Shown: positions 15,971 through 25,171, counted from the stretch's first letter. The stretch: 35,362 nucleotides of DNA from Paenibacillus sp. VTT E-133291 (GCF_002264395.1 NZ_NFVA01000073.1:1-35362), one strand, 5' to 3'. Numbers and translations are program-made. Notes: generated from the letters alone by a model not told the origin.

Positions 15971-17257
15971 TTAGTTGTGCGTTACAACTGCGCCTGAGCC
16001 GCCGTACATCTCAATTTCTTCATCGAATTCCAATTTAAGCACTGTCACTTGATCATGCATTTCTTCAGGTGTTATATGAATCCAAGTTGTACCTGGTATG
16101 TGAAACCACGGCACACCACCGTGAATTTCATGGGTGAGCTCCTTGCCTGAGTGAAGCACCGTAATCTTTGTAATGGGATTACACAGCCCTTTGAGGCAAA
16201 TGTTCTCCCTAGGTGTATCGTAAACGAAGAGGTACAAGTTCTTCTTATCCGGAGACAATGTACTGCCGCCTAAATAATAGCGTGTCATAATACCCTCTTG
16301 TGTTCCATAGATGGCTTCTTCATGTGTACGTATCCAATCACCTAGTCCGAGCAAGATCGCTTCCTGCCTAGGATCAATCGTTCCATCCTCCATGGGCCCA
16401 ATATCTAACAGCATATTCCCGCCCATGCTGATACAGTCACAGAACATTCGGATCATTTGATTTAATGATTTATAATTGTGGTCTGTATGCACATAACCCC
16501 ATGACGTATTTATCGTCGTGCAGAATTCCCACGGACCTTCCGGACGCGTAATGGGAAGACCTTGCTCGGGCGTCTTATAATCCCCATACCCTTGCAAGCG
16601 TGAGTTTATAATAAGATCAGGATTAAATGATTTCAGATAATCTTTGAATGCTGGCAATCCCCACTGCTCTGCGCTTCGTTCCCAATCCCCATCGAACCAT
16701 AACAGATCAACCTGACCATAATCCGTTAACACTTCTCCCAGTTGGTTACGGTTAAATGCCAGAAATCTCTCCCATCGCTCTGGATCTTGGACACCATCCA
16801 TCGGACTTGAATAACGATTTACCTGACTCAAGTCATCTGGTACGACGCCTTTCTCATACACTGATGGATAATCAGGATGAGACCAGTCAATGAGGGAGTA
16901 ATACATCCCTACGCGAAGACCCTGATCTCGAATCGCCTCAGACCACTCCTTAATAATATCTCTCTTGGCAGGTGTCGCCTTCATAACGCTCAAATCACTG
17001 AACTTCGTATCAAATAAGGCTACTCCGTCATGATGCTTCGTCGTTAGAACAGAATACTTGGCTCCTGACTTCGCAATCAGCTCTGCCCAATACTTCGCAT
17101 CAAATATAGAGGCCGTAAAGCCATTCAATTGCTTCATATAGTCCTCATAAGACATTCTCCCGTTATAGAAAGACCATGATTCTGCAACTCCTTGTACCGC
17201 ATAAATCCCATAGTGAATGAAAATTCCTAGCTTTGCATCGGTGAACCACTGTTGCAT
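15971..17257 (-). CDS. GH29 alpha-L-fucosidase (428 aa)
   Basis: GH29 enzymes remove alpha-linked L-fucose with retention. The N-terminal barrel starts WFTDAKLGIFIHYGIYAV, and continues with TTKHHDGVALFDTKFS (72-87), GMYYSLIDW (117-125), and LLWFDGDWE (185-193), where Asp189 is the expected nucleophile. NMLLDIGPMEDG follows. A short C-terminal beta domain completes the protein. There is no signal peptide. The ATG follows GGGAGGAAG. It is the second gene of the operon, 26 bp after the other fucosidase. Together they could remove core alpha-1,6 or alpha-1,3 fucose from N-glycans, or Lewis-type fucose; the linkage cannot be read here. Confidence 0.92.
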   Translation of the reverse strand: MQQWFTDAKLGIFIHYGIYAVQGVAESWSFYNGRMSYEDYMKQLNGFTASIFDAKYWAELIAKSGAKYSVLTTKHHDGVALFDTKFSDLSVMKATPAKRDIIKEWSEAIRDQGLRVGMYYSLIDWSHPDYPSVYEKGVVPDDLSQVNRYSSPMDGVQDPERWERFLAFNRNQLGEVLTDYGQVDLLWFDGDWERSAEQWGLPAFKDYLKSFNPDLIINSRLQGYGDYKTPEQGLPITRPEGPWEFCTTINTSWGYVHTDHNYKSLNQMIRMFCDCISMGGNMLLDIGPMEDGTIDPRQEAILLGLGDWIRTHEEAIYGTQEGIMTRYYLGGSTLSPDKKNLYLFVYDTPRENICLKGLCNPITKITVLHSGKELTHEIHGGVPWFHIPGTTWIHITPEEMHDQVTVLKLEFDEEIEMYGGSGAVVTHN

Positions 17258-17283
17258 CTGCTCTTCCTCCCATAGTTAACTCG

Positions 17284-18672
17284 TTATTTTATGCGAAATA
17301 CATGTGCAATTGGGGCAATTCCCGTAAGCTCGCTCTCTGGTAAATGAACGATCAATCCAGTTGTTGTTCGTTCGAATGTTAGATTCTCTTGTCCGCCAAC
17401 AAGATCTATTTGCGTCACAGCCTGCTCGAGTGAAATACAAATCTCACTGATCACGAGTTCCTGCTCTTTTGAGTACAGATGGATAGCATAGATGACATCG
17501 CCTTTTTTCGTGAAATGTGTACTTCCAACGGAGTATGGCGTACATATGCGTGTTCCATAAATCGCCTCACCATGGACTTTGAGCCAACTGCCCATTCCTT
17601 TCATCCGATCCATCGCTGCTCTTGACAAGCGGCCATCTGGTTGTGGTGCGACATTAAGTGCCAGGTTACCACCTTTGGCTACAACTTCAACGAGCAAATG
17701 AATTAATTGACGTGTCGTCTTGTAATGATCCTCATACCGATAAGAGAACGCAGTCCCCATCGTAATACAGCTTTCCCATGGGATATGCAGGGGACGCGCG
17801 GGCAACGTTTGCTCTGGTGTAACGACATTCTCATAAGGTCCGCCAACGGTACGGTCTGCACTTAGTAGCCACGGCTGATGCAGACGTGCCTTCTCTACCA
17901 CTTCACCCAACCGAATATCCTGTGGATTATTCTTATTCTGTGGACACACCCATCCCGCATCCAACCAGAGCATTTCAATCCGACCATATTTCGTCATCAA
18001 TTCCATGATCTGATCATGTGTGTACTGCACGAATTGCTCCCATAGCCATGGATAATCTTGTGTTGGATACGAAGGACCTCGATTCATGAACGTCCCCGTC
18101 TCCATACCTGGGGCCCAGTATGTTGGTGTGTGCCAATCCGCTTTGGAGAAGTAGGCAGAGATCCCAAGTCCCTTGGCCCGAAAAGCATCAAATACGTTCT
18201 TACAAATATCCGCGTACTTATGTGCATGGAAAGGACAATCCTTACCCGTGATGCGATAATCTGTTGTCTGCGTATCCCACATACAGAAGCCATCGTGATG
18301 CTTCGTTGTGAAATTTAAATATTTGAAGCCACCTTCTGCAGCAACCTCTGCCCACTTCTCAGGCTCAAAACGGAGCGGATTAAAGGTTTTATTCAGCCCG
18401 AAGTATTGCCGCTTCAGCTCCGTCGAATCAACCCCCCAATCAATATCGTCCCGTGACCAATCTCCATCTTTATCACTAAGCGCCCACGATTCAACAAGTC
18501 CAAGCTGCGAATAAGGTCCCCAGTGCATCATCAAGCCCAGCTTCTGATCCTTGAACCATTCCAGCTGATCTAATAGCTGCGAATCCTCCGGCTTAACGTA
18601 CTCCTCCTCTGTGCTGTAATTGTGAACTCCTTCAACAACAATTTGCTCCTCGACAACATTAGCGTCACTCAT
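17284..18672 (-). CDS. GH29 alpha-L-fucosidase (462 aa), first gene of the glycan operon
   Basis: A second, clearly divergent GH29 protein: EWFKDQKLGLMMHWGPYSQ (38-56), TTKHHDGFCMWDTQTTDY (122-139), AYFSKADWH (173-181), and MLWLDAGWV (234-242) with Asp238 as nucleophile, then GNLALNVAPQPDG and a C-terminal beta domain. The start at 18672 is chosen because GGAGGGCG lies 6-13 nt upstream; the longer frame reaching 18753 would run through the promoter of the divergent regulator gene. The protein is cytoplasmic. With only about 40% of motif positions shared with its neighbour, it probably has a different linkage preference. The 214-bp gap to the AraC-type regulator should hold the operon promoter; I see only weak candidates (for example TATCAT on the minus strand near 18725). 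Confidence 0.92.
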   Translation of the reverse strand: MSDANVVEEQIVVEGVHNYSTEEEYVKPEDSQLLDQLEWFKDQKLGLMMHWGPYSQLGLVESWALSDKDGDWSRDDIDWGVDSTELKRQYFGLNKTFNPLRFEPEKWAEVAAEGGFKYLNFTTKHHDGFCMWDTQTTDYRITGKDCPFHAHKYADICKNVFDAFRAKGLGISAYFSKADWHTPTYWAPGMETGTFMNRGPSYPTQDYPWLWEQFVQYTHDQIMELMTKYGRIEMLWLDAGWVCPQNKNNPQDIRLGEVVEKARLHQPWLLSADRTVGGPYENVVTPEQTLPARPLHIPWESCITMGTAFSYRYEDHYKTTRQLIHLLVEVVAKGGNLALNVAPQPDGRLSRAAMDRMKGMGSWLKVHGEAIYGTRICTPYSVGSTHFTKKGDVIYAIHLYSKEQELVISEICISLEQAVTQIDLVGGQENLTFERTTTGLIVHLPESELTGIAPIAHVFRIK

Positions 18673-18746
18673 TTGCACGCCCTCCATGCAGCTCTTCTGA
18701 GGCTGCGATTCTATTGATTTAGTATGATATATTTTCAAAAAAACAT

Positions 18747-18775
18747 TTGACATAAAAATAAATATCCGCTATAAA
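18747..18775 (+). promoter_or_regulatory. SigmaA-type promoter for the AraC-family regulator
   Basis: TTGACA (18747-18752), a 17-bp spacer and TATAAA (18770-18775) form a near-consensus promoter pointing toward the regulator, with a predicted start near 18782 and a leader of about 105 nt. Confidence 0.75.
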
Positions 18776-18886
18776 CATCCTATTATGGAATATAAATAAG
18801 TATTCAAGCGCCGATCTATATCTTGCTGTATTCAAAGCTTGATAGAAACATCTCCATGTATACTCCATAAAAAGGGGGAAAACACT

Positions 18887-21148
18887 TTGAACTATAACTA
18901 TTTCAAATCGAAATTGTTTCTGAAATTCACTGGTTCGTATCTACTTATCCTTCTTATTCCGCTTATATTTGTAATCGTTTTCATTTACCGAAATGCTACC
19001 GATAATTTACAAAAGGAGATTGAAAATGCTCACTTTAATCAGCTCACCCAAATTAAAACGGTAGTGGATGGACGCATGAATGATTTAAGAGATATGGCGT
19101 CACGGATGTCATACGACGCTCGTCTCGCTCATTATCGCATACTGGATCCTTATGAAAGTCGTGACGCGATAGCGGCACTAGATAGCTACAAATCTTCCAA
19201 TTCCATTGTGGAGGATATATTTCTGTACTATCATCATGACCCTAATATTTATTCCAATCATGGCATGTATAGCCTGGATGTATTTCGTAGCTCCTATCAG
19301 TTTGGAAGCTGGAAGAATGATGAACTTGTGACTGCTTTAAACTCGTCCAAATTTCCATCCATTCGACTTACGAACATGCTGAATCAAAATTCACCACTCG
19401 AGCAATCTGTATTAACCTATATCCTGCCGATCATTCCCAACACCTCAGATCCATATGCTTCTGTCATGTACCTCATTAAAGAGAAAGAGTTGGCATATCT
19501 GATCGATTCCGTTCTCGGTAACTATCGAGGATTAACGTATATTTTTGATAATCATGGACGTGTTTTATCCTATAGTGGCCATGGAGATACAGTTAGCCAA
19601 CAGGATATCCAACGGTTATCAGAGCTTCCACCCGGCATACATAATCTATCGATAAACAACGAAGATCATTCGGTTATTTCCGTCACATCGGATGTCAATG
19701 GCTGGTCATATGTGACTTTAATGGCGAGTAATCAATTTTTCAGTAGCGTGCTTAATGTTCGGAGCTTCATCATTATTTTATTCATTGTGATCGCCATTGT
19801 AGGAACGGCCATCGCTCTATTATTCGCTCGGATGCAATATCTTCCGATTGCTGAGCTCGTTCGCTTCACGAACAAAAAAACAGATACACCGGCCTCCGGA
19901 AATGAGCTCGAGTATATACGATCAACATTACAGCAGTATAGCTCCAAGGTTGATCTCCAAGAGCCCTATGCACGCAACCATGTTCTCTCCATGCTATTAA
20001 AGCATGGACATGCACAAATGATGACGCATGGAATATTCGATACCTTTCATCTGCACTTCGAGCAAAGTCATCATTTTGTCATGATGATGGGCTGGGATGA
20101 CTTAGAACAGCAGCATCTTCAGGCGCGACAAGAAGTACATCGCAAGCTTGCGTATATTGAATTTCCAGCGCTTGCTGCACAAGTATACGGTGTAGAGCTC
20201 CCGCAATTGGATCAGCTCGCACTCATTGTGAGCTTACAGCTCGAAGATGATGAGGCACTCGCTGCACAAATCGTTCATATCGTGGATGCGATCCGTGAAT
20301 ATACATTAGGCATAATGGATATCCACCCGATGATCGGTGTAGGCAAATGTTATGAGAGCCCTCAGCAGCTTAATCAATCCTTTGTTGAGGCTTGCTCCGC
20401 CTTCGAATTACGTAAATCGACCGAGCATGGAACCACCGTGTATTTTGAAAAGCTATCCAGTGCCCATGATCAAACGGTGTTACTCCCTAGTAACGAGCTA
20501 TTAAAGCTTGCACAAAGCTTGAAGCAGGGCAACTACGAAGTCGCCAATCAAATTATTCACACAGCCATCCATGGGCTTGATAATAAACAACGATCTACCC
20601 TGCTGATGCGATGCGTATTGTTCGACCTGCTGAATACCATGCTCAAAACTGCAGTTGAGCTAAAGATGGATAACATGATGCAGTCTGCTTCTCCCCATTT
20701 CATGAATGGTCCCGTCCATCTTATAGAGCAGAATTTCTACCGTTTAGCCACTCAGATTTGTACACAGGTAGAGCAGACGCATAAAAAAGAAGAACATTCA
20801 CTTATGGATCATATCGTTGCTTTTATCGACCAGCACTATGTTGATCATTCACTTAGCCTTGAATCTGTTTCTGCTGCGTTTACGATTTCACCTTCCCATC
20901 TCAGTCGTTCATTCAAGGATAAGGTCGGCATCAACTTCGTCCAATATATTTGGCAAAAACGATTAGATAAGGTCAAGGAACAGCTCGTAATAACAAGTGA
21001 TCCGTTAAAAGATATTATCCAGCGCGTCGGCTACCTCGACACACCAAACTTTATTCGAAAATTCAAAAAGGAAACCGGTTATACCCCGGGCCAGTATCGA
21101 CAGATGAATAGTAATCATCCCAATACTGAGCCTAACGATACCGTATAA
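18887..21148 (+). CDS. Membrane-bound AraC-family transcriptional regulator (YtdP-like)
   Basis: The 753-residue protein has a transmembrane helix at about 10-34, an extracellular sensor region of about 255 residues, a second helix at about 293-313, a cytoplasmic linker, and a C-terminal AraC/XylS double helix-turn-helix at about 650-745 (LSLESVSAAFTISPSHLSRS and DIIQRVGYLDTPNFIRKFKK). This one-component layout, like B. subtilis YtdP, senses an external ligand or a loaded binding protein and acts directly on DNA. The start is a TTG at 18887 preceded by AAGGGGG; an earlier in-frame TTG at 18839 has no ribosome site. Divergent from the fucosidase-led operon and convergent with the first ABC operon, it most likely activates both. 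A terminator follows 25 bp after its stop codon. Confidence 0.88.
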   Translation: MNYNYFKSKLFLKFTGSYLLILLIPLIFVIVFIYRNATDNLQKEIENAHFNQLTQIKTVVDGRMNDLRDMASRMSYDARLAHYRILDPYESRDAIAALDSYKSSNSIVEDIFLYYHHDPNIYSNHGMYSLDVFRSSYQFGSWKNDELVTALNSSKFPSIRLTNMLNQNSPLEQSVLTYILPIIPNTSDPYASVMYLIKEKELAYLIDSVLGNYRGLTYIFDNHGRVLSYSGHGDTVSQQDIQRLSELPPGIHNLSINNEDHSVISVTSDVNGWSYVTLMASNQFFSSVLNVRSFIIILFIVIAIVGTAIALLFARMQYLPIAELVRFTNKKTDTPASGNELEYIRSTLQQYSSKVDLQEPYARNHVLSMLLKHGHAQMMTHGIFDTFHLHFEQSHHFVMMMGWDDLEQQHLQARQEVHRKLAYIEFPALAAQVYGVELPQLDQLALIVSLQLEDDEALAAQIVHIVDAIREYTLGIMDIHPMIGVGKCYESPQQLNQSFVEACSAFELRKSTEHGTTVYFEKLSSAHDQTVLLPSNELLKLAQSLKQGNYEVANQIIHTAIHGLDNKQRSTLLMRCVLFDLLNTMLKTAVELKMDNMMQSASPHFMNGPVHLIEQNFYRLATQICTQVEQTHKKEEHSLMDHIVAFIDQHYVDHSLSLESVSAAFTISPSHLSRSFKDKVGINFVQYIWQKRLDKVKEQLVITSDPLKDIIQRVGYLDTPNFIRKFKKETGYTPGQYRQMNSNHPNTEPNDTV

Positions 21149-21173
21149 TCCTTTCTCGGTTAGGGTTCATCAT

Positions 21174-21211
21174 AACTTTCCGGTCATACCTAGCATGACC
21201 GGAAAGTTTTT
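21174..21211 (+). terminator. Terminator between the AraC regulator and the convergent ABC operon
   Basis: AACTTTCCGGTCAT pairs perfectly with ATGACCGGAAAGTT around a 7-nt loop and is followed by T residues on the plus strand. The stem can also serve the converging minus-strand operon, though its U tract is short on that side. Confidence 0.85.
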
Positions 21212-21241
21212 CAAAATATGAGAATGTATAAGCTTCACAAA

Positions 21242-22855
21242 TTATTTGCTAGCAGCCCATGTATCGTATGCTTGTTGATACGTTGATTCGAGCTTCTCAT
21301 ACCCCATTTTTTTCATTTGAGCGATATATTTGTCCCAATTGGTTAATGGCTCTGCGCCTGTAACGAATTTCGCTTCCATTTCCTTCACGTATTTATCCAA
21401 ATCGGAACGGAGTGTTTTGATTTCCGTCTGTTGGTCTACCGTCAGGAATACCGATGGGAAGGGAGCCTTTGCAATAGGTGTAAGCTTTGTAGCTGTTTCT
21501 TTGTCAATCCAGTCATCAAAGCTAGTACGAAGACCTAAAACATAGCTGTTCTCATAGGAACCTGGTGTATTAATCCCGTAGTTTGGCGTGATTGTACCGC
21601 GGTATTCTTCACGATCCGTACCATCTGGAACTGGCAGCCATTCTTTCTCGCCTGTTGCTTTATCTTTGTATTTAAATAACGTACCTTCAGGTCCATATGC
21701 CCAGAAGGAATACCCTTCTTCGCTAAATTGGTAATCAATCCAGCGCATACTTGCTTCCGGGTTCGGGTTCGTGTTAGAAATCGCGAAACCGCCAATGGTG
21801 TTAATACCAGGATGCTTGCCGTATACAGGTGTTCCAGCAATATCACTAGATACAGGCTGCATCATCGGGTTATCTTCACTCGGTTCACCACCAAGCGTGA
21901 AGTATGGAAAATAATCGGAGAATAAGGCCACTTGATTGTTTTTCCCTTTTGCTTTCTTCTGCTCATCGGTTTGAGAGAATGTTTCATGATCCAGCAAATT
22001 CTCGTTCCATAAGCGATTCAAGAAGGTTAAATATTCTTTGTAGGCTGGTTCAGCTTGTGGAAAGTGTACTTTGTTCTCCTTATCTACGTAGATATCCTCG
22101 TTATACATCCCCCAGAATCCGAGGAAGAACATCCGTAAATCATCTAATTTCACAGAGGATAGAGGAACCTCATCGTCTTTACCGTTTCCGTTCGCATCTT
22201 CCTCTTTAACCTTCTTCAAATAGTTGTATAGCTCTTCTGTTGTCTGCGGTAATTTGTTCTCCATGCCGAACTTCTTCAAGAACTTCCCGTTATACCACAT
22301 CGGTCCACGATACCATACCGCAGATGGCTGAATATTGCGTAGTGCATAGATATGTCCATCTGGTGTTGTCATTGATTTGCGAATATCCGGATTTGCATCG
22401 AGAATTTTTTTTAAATTAGGTGCGTAGCCCTCATCAATGTATTTTTCTAAAGGCAGCAACAATCCTTGACTTCCGTAGGTAACTTGATCCGATCCTTTTA
22501 GATCCGCCGCATAAAAAATATCGGGAAGCGTACCGCTTGCAAATACCAAATTCTTTTTCGTCTCAAAGCTGTCTTGTGGGGCGTTTTGAATCTTTAACTT
22601 AATATTCGTCATCTTCTCGTATTCCTGAATAACAGGCATCTTGTTCCAATCCTGACGCCCTACATCCGGTGCCATAATAGAAAGCTCAATCGGATCATCC
22701 ACGATAGGAAAGCCCGTCTTATGAACCTCTGCGGCTGTGTCTGAGCTTTCTGTGCTTGCCGTCCCCTTATCGCCACTCGATCCACATGCAGTAAAAATAG
22801 AAATTGACATGGAAAGACATAACAACATGAGTCCAGTTTTACGATAATTCATCAT
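21242..22855 (-). CDS. Solute-binding lipoprotein of ABC importer 1 (YtcQ/LipO-like)
   Basis: The 537-residue protein has a signal peptide and lipobox IFTAC (lipidated Cys24), then the fold of large family 1 extracellular solute-binding proteins: PIELSIMAPDVGRQDW, YEKMTNIKLKIQNAPQ, ASGTLPDIFYAADL, and a C-terminal DKYIAQMKKMGYEKL helix typical of the YtcQ/LipO group. It would capture an oligosaccharide outside the cell and deliver it to the two permeases encoded just upstream. GGGGAGG lies 7 nt before the ATG. It is the last gene of its operon. The ligand cannot be read from sequence; the neighbours point to a fucosylated mannose-containing glycan. Confidence 0.92.
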   Translation of the reverse strand: MMNYRKTGLMLLCLSMSISIFTACGSSGDKGTASTESSDTAAEVHKTGFPIVDDPIELSIMAPDVGRQDWNKMPVIQEYEKMTNIKLKIQNAPQDSFETKKNLVFASGTLPDIFYAADLKGSDQVTYGSQGLLLPLEKYIDEGYAPNLKKILDANPDIRKSMTTPDGHIYALRNIQPSAVWYRGPMWYNGKFLKKFGMENKLPQTTEELYNYLKKVKEEDANGNGKDDEVPLSSVKLDDLRMFFLGFWGMYNEDIYVDKENKVHFPQAEPAYKEYLTFLNRLWNENLLDHETFSQTDEQKKAKGKNNQVALFSDYFPYFTLGGEPSEDNPMMQPVSSDIAGTPVYGKHPGINTIGGFAISNTNPNPEASMRWIDYQFSEEGYSFWAYGPEGTLFKYKDKATGEKEWLPVPDGTDREEYRGTITPNYGINTPGSYENSYVLGLRTSFDDWIDKETATKLTPIAKAPFPSVFLTVDQQTEIKTLRSDLDKYVKEMEAKFVTGAEPLTNWDKYIAQMKKMGYEKLESTYQQAYDTWAASK

Positions 22856-22890
22856 ACAAAAACCTCCCCTTTTTTACTTGTATCTTAAGA

Positions 22891-23799
22891 TCAACCCTTA
22901 ACAGAGCCAATCATGACACCTTGCACGAAATAACGTTGCAAGAATGGATAGACAGCAATAATCGGAAGCGTAGATACGATAATGACCCCATACTTCACAA
23001 GTGAAGCAATTTCTGCCTTGTTGTTCTGGGCTGCTGCAGCTGTCGCATCGATAATGCCACCTACTTGCGATTGCATTTCCTGAAGAACGAGAATCTGACG
23101 AAGCACAAGCTGCAATGGATATTTCGCATCATCATTCAGGTAGATCATGGCGCCGAAATAGCTGTTCCAATGCCCTACCCCGTAGAATAAGGCCATAACT
23201 GCGATAATTGGCATCGATAACGGGAGAACAATCCGCAGGAATAATCGAATATTCGTCGCGCCATCGATTTGAGCCGCATCTTGAAGCTCAGCTGGAATGG
23301 AGTTCGCGAAGAAGGTACGAGAGACGATAATATTCCAGATTGACGCTGCGCCAGGAATTACCAGTGCCCACATCGTGTTGACCATGCCTAGCCCTTTTAC
23401 CAACATGTATGTAGGGACGAGACCGCCTCCAATGAACATCGTTACCATGAACATCCCCATGAAAAACCCACGGCCTACAAAGTCCTTACGACTGAGTGCA
23501 TATGCCGCTGGCATCGTAACGACCAAGTTAATCGTTGTGCCTAGCAATGTATACAAAATCGTATTTCCATACCCCGTCCAAATCTTCGAGTTCTGAAATA
23601 CAATCTCATACCCCTTAAAGGTAATTCCTTTTGGAAAGAGCCACATTTCACCGGAAGCAACCATCTTCGGATCACTGATGGATGCGCTAATAATATATAA
23701 GATGGGATATGCGACTAACAGCAATGCTATTGCCACATACGTATAGATGCAAATTAGGAATATTCGGTCTCGCTTAGATAGCTTTATACCTGATACCAT
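22891..23799 (-). CDS. ABC sugar permease of importer 1 (YtcP/CarB-type)
   Basis: A 302-residue MalG-type membrane protein with six predicted helices and the ATPase-contact EAA loop DAAQIDGATNIRLFLRIVLP. It ends with RYFVQGVMIGSVKG, the signature tail of the YtcP/CarB permease group. I chose the ATG at 23799 because AAGGAGGTTG precedes it; the longer frame to 23850 would overlap the upstream permease gene. It pairs with the LplB-type permease encoded immediately upstream and serves the lipoprotein encoded downstream. Confidence 0.93.
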   Translation of the reverse strand: MVSGIKLSKRDRIFLICIYTYVAIALLLVAYPILYIISASISDPKMVASGEMWLFPKGITFKGYEIVFQNSKIWTGYGNTILYTLLGTTINLVVTMPAAYALSRKDFVGRGFFMGMFMVTMFIGGGLVPTYMLVKGLGMVNTMWALVIPGAASIWNIIVSRTFFANSIPAELQDAAQIDGATNIRLFLRIVLPLSMPIIAVMALFYGVGHWNSYFGAMIYLNDDAKYPLQLVLRQILVLQEMQSQVGGIIDATAAAAQNNKAEIASLVKYGVIIVSTLPIIAVYPFLQRYFVQGVMIGSVKG

Positions 23800-23815
23800 A
23801 AATTCCAACCTCCTT

Positions 23816-24787
23816 CTACCATAGACTGTTCTCGCTCGTACGGCGGACAATCTGATTCACCGTAATGAGCAGGATGCAATTGACAATGGAGTTAAATAAA
23901 CCAACAGCTGTTGAGAAGCTATATTGCGCATCGACAAGACCAGATCGATAGACAAAGGTTGAAATCACATCAGAGCTTGACATATTTAACGAATTTTGCA
24001 GAAGTAATATTTTTTCAAAACCTACACTTAACAAGCCACCCATATTCAGAATTAATAGAATGGTCATGGTCGGTATAAGCGCTGGTATATTGATGTGGCG
24101 AACACGTTGGAAGCGAGAGGCCCCGTCAATGATTGCCGCTTCATGTAAGCCTGGGTCTACACCCGAGAGTGCCGCCAAATAAATAATCGTCCCCCAACCC
24201 GCACTCTGCCACACGCCTGAGAATACATACATCGTCTTAAACCAACCAGGGCTTGTCAGAAACTGCGGTGCACTAAAGCCTAAACCTTCAATGGCATGAA
24301 TAATCATACCGTTCGATGGAGACAAGAAGGTAATAATCATCCCCGCCATAACAACGACAGAAATGAAATGAGGTGCATACGTAACGGTCTGAACAAGTCG
24401 CTTGAAGAAGCCATCCTTCACTTCGTTAAACGCAAGCGCCAGAATAATTGGGATTGGGAATCCAATGGCTAATTCATACAAGCTAATACTGAGCGTGTTC
24501 CACAGCAAATCCCAGAAATAGTACGAGTTAAAAAATCGAATGAAATGATCAAAGCCTACCCATTCACTGCCAAAATAGCCCTTTGACGGAATGTAGTTCT
24601 TAAAAGCAATCTGAATCCCATACATCGGTCCATAGCTGAAAATGAGGAAGTAAAAGAATGCGGGTGCGATAAAAATGTAAAGCTCCCAATTCTGACAAAT
24701 CTTCTTCCATGTCTCGTTTCTGCCCTTACGCTTTTCTTTCGGTGCTGAATTCACAGTTCGCATATGTACGCTTCCTGTTTCATGCAT
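23816..24787 (-). CDS. ABC sugar permease of importer 1 (LplB-type)
   Basis: A 323-residue MalF-type permease, with a basic N-terminus followed by ELYIFIAPAFFYFLIFSYGP, a GSEWVGFDHFIRFF loop and the EAA loop EAAIIDGASRFQRVRHINIP. It ends with the usual NQIVRRTSENSLW tail. It is the first gene of the operon; an AAGGAGG site lies about 10 nt upstream and a perfect cre about 90 bp upstream, so carbon catabolite repression is expected. No ATPase gene occurs in the window. Systems of this type commonly share an MsmX-like ATPase encoded elsewhere. Confidence 0.93.
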   Translation of the reverse strand: MHETGSVHMRTVNSAPKEKRKGRNETWKKICQNWELYIFIAPAFFYFLIFSYGPMYGIQIAFKNYIPSKGYFGSEWVGFDHFIRFFNSYYFWDLLWNTLSISLYELAIGFPIPIILALAFNEVKDGFFKRLVQTVTYAPHFISVVVMAGMIITFLSPSNGMIIHAIEGLGFSAPQFLTSPGWFKTMYVFSGVWQSAGWGTIIYLAALSGVDPGLHEAAIIDGASRFQRVRHINIPALIPTMTILLILNMGGLLSVGFEKILLLQNSLNMSSSDVISTFVYRSGLVDAQYSFSTAVGLFNSIVNCILLITVNQIVRRTSENSLW

Positions 24788-24877
24788 CGCGACATCCCCT
24801 CCTTATAGGTAATGATGAGAACATTCTGATCATCGAGTGAGCATCATTATCTATCGAATTGTTATCAATCGCATTAA

Positions 24878-24891
24878 TGCTAGCGCTTACA
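24878..24891 (-). promoter_or_regulatory. Perfect catabolite-responsive element (CcpA site)
   Basis: On the minus strand, TGTAAGCGCTAGCA matches the cre consensus TGWAARCGYTWNCW at all 14 positions. It lies 5 bp downstream of the weak -10-like TATAGT and about 90 bp before the LplB-type permease start. That position fits repression of importer 1 by CcpA when a preferred sugar is present. Confidence 0.8.
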
Positions 24892-25106
24892 TTTACACTA
24901 TATAGAATCGAGCGAATCGTAAATATGTCATTCTCGCTTATCAAGAATTTCGTGTTGTACTGCGGGATGATATACGTTTCACCGCTATGTTGATGTTCCA
25001 GAAGTGTGTCATTCTTGCGCTTTTCGCTCATCATTCCGTTGTATTACAATGCCAAAGCTGCTCACAGAGGCAATGTGTATAAATCTCCATAGAACATGTT
25101 TTTTTT

Positions 25107-25171
25107 GCGCATTTAAAGGGAATTCATCCTAAATCTAACGTTTGTTGACTGAAGTATCATGTTTCTTAACT
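25107..25171. repeat. 65-bp direct repeat, copy B
   Basis: It is identical to 11210-11274 except at two positions and has the same orientation, 13.9 kb away. It lies upstream of the second importer operon and contains the ATG at 25159 that would otherwise extend the first permease frame, a further reason to place that start at 25261. Confidence 0.9.

Noticed and set aside
18673..18753. Longer N-terminus for the first fucosidase
   Set aside because: It would cross the -35/-10 region of the divergent regulator and lacks a ribosome site, while the internal ATG at 18672 has a good one.
24780..25034. 84-codon minus-strand frame upstream of importer 1
   Set aside because: It has a weak ribosome site, overlaps the permease start, contains the cre and promoter, and matches nothing recognisable.
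25144..25171. TTGACT in direct repeat copy B as a -35 box
   Set aside because: No -10 hexamer at 16-18 bp; the sequence is better explained as antisense to the lacI-like tail and is also present in copy A, where no plus-strand gene follows.
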